Shown: positions 5,564 to 5,999 of the stretch, in pieces | Numbering within the stretch: position 1 is the stretch's first letter | Layout: each line of letters begins with the position of its first letter | Source of the DNA: an uncultured Lachnospiraceae bacterium | GTDB taxonomy: Bacteria > Bacillota > Clostridia > Lachnospirales > Lachnospiraceae | Direction of reading: 5' to 3' | Assembly (NCBI GenBank): GCA_900313745.1 | Contig: OMSM01000496.1 | Location: 1-5,999 of the forward strand | DNA: 5,999 nt | Notes under the pieces: model-generated | What the model saw: only the letters and a program-made list of their open reading frames with translations | What the model was told of the DNA's origin: nothing | The model's database searches: none | Program-made: the position numbers and the translations under genes

Positions 5564-5999
5564 AAACATATGTTCAGCAGATAATGCTGGGAACCGTGAC
5601 CTCATCCGAGGCCGGTGCCCTCAGCGCATTAAGGCGGATTAAGGAGGCGGGCTACGACGGGATCGAGCTGAACCGCTTCATGATCCATCCCAGCTCCCTC
5701 GCGGTCCGCATGCTCACCAGGGCGGCGGGGATGCCCACGGGAAACGGGGGAAAACTCCCCTGGCGCGAAATGCTCGCCGAGACCGGCCTCTCCGTGGCAA
5801 GCCTTCACACCGATCTCGGAAGCCTGGAGAGCGACCCCGCCGGCGCGGCGGAAGAAGCCCGGCAATTCGGCACTGACCGGCTTGTCATCACCGGGATGTA
5901 CCGCTTCGACTATTCTGACGCCGGAAGCGTCCGCAGCCTCGCGGAACGGCTCAACAAGGCAGGGACAAAGCTGCGCGGGGAGGGAATAGCCCTCCTCTA
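5560..5999 (+). CDS. Sugar phosphate isomerase/epimerase (xylose isomerase-like TIM barrel), 3' end outside window
   Basis: The first 146 residues are visible; the family is usually about 250-320 residues, so roughly half is missing. The start reads MKTYVQQIMLGTV, a beta-1 strand, followed by the helix ALRRIKEAGYDGIELN (22-38), the beta-2 hallmark of the AP-endonuclease-2/IolE/hydroxypyruvate-isomerase fold. SVASLHTDLGSLE (78-90) is the beta-3 strand with His83, and FGTDRLVITGMYRF (103-116) is the beta-4 strand. A segment at 40-69 with RMLTRAAGMPTGNGGKLPW is longer than the simple connecting loop and appears to mark a subfamily. The metal-binding Glu/His residues of the second half are out of view. 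Such proteins isomerise or epimerise sugars, inositol intermediates or keto-sugars; the substrate is unknown. The ATG overlaps the GH2 stop (ATGA), so coexpression is likely and it probably processes a product of that hydrolase. Confidence 0.85.
   Translation, partial: MKTYVQQIMLGTVTSSEAGALSALRRIKEAGYDGIELNRFMIHPSSLAVRMLTRAAGMPTGNGGKLPWREMLAETGLSVASLHTDLGSLESDPAGAAEEARQFGTDRLVITGMYRFDYSDAGSVRSLAERLNKAGTKLRGEGIALL

Overview
The window looks like a carbohydrate-use locus from a GC-rich, Gram-positive anaerobe of the Clostridia, most likely a gut or rumen Lachnospiraceae relative. This rests on protein style (long AraC regulator, GPH symporter next to a cytoplasmic GH2 enzyme, a GH2 helical tail I associate with that family), strong AGGAG-type ribosome binding sites, and GC- and C/G-ending codons. 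It is inferred from memory of families, not from a search, and the species cannot be named.

Layout. Positions 1-1607 carry two minus-strand genes. The downstream one (1-311, cut by the window edge) is a histidine-phosphatase/phosphoglycerate-mutase-like protein whose catalytic RHGE motif reads RYGE. The upstream one (363-1607) is a 414-residue AraC-type transcription factor. They are 51 bp apart with no visible terminator, so they may share a transcript. Positions 1608-1814 are a divergent control region with a plausible sigma-A-like promoter for the rightward genes, a TGTAAC/GTTACA inverted repeat and two small hairpins. Positions 1815-5999 carry a tight rightward operon: a GPH (MelB-like) sugar:cation symporter (1815-3293), a 745-residue GH2 beta-glycosidase (3326-5563), and the start of a TIM-barrel sugar-phosphate isomerase/epimerase (from 5560, overlapping the GH2 stop by ATGA and running out of the window).

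Working model (inference). The symporter imports a small beta-glycoside, the GH2 enzyme, which has no signal peptide, cleaves it in the cytoplasm, and the epimerase-like protein processes a released sugar or derivative. The divergent AraC protein probably senses the sugar and activates the operon. The substrate cannot be fixed: the GH2 active site fits a beta-galactosidase, but it also carries an NxK tripeptide at the place used by beta-glucuronidases.

No RNA genes, mobile elements, CRISPR arrays or Rho-independent terminators were seen. The system is not obviously a new type. The points most worth a second look are the RYGE substitution, the GH2 helical C-terminal extension, the NxK ambiguity, and the uncharacterised sensor half of the AraC protein.
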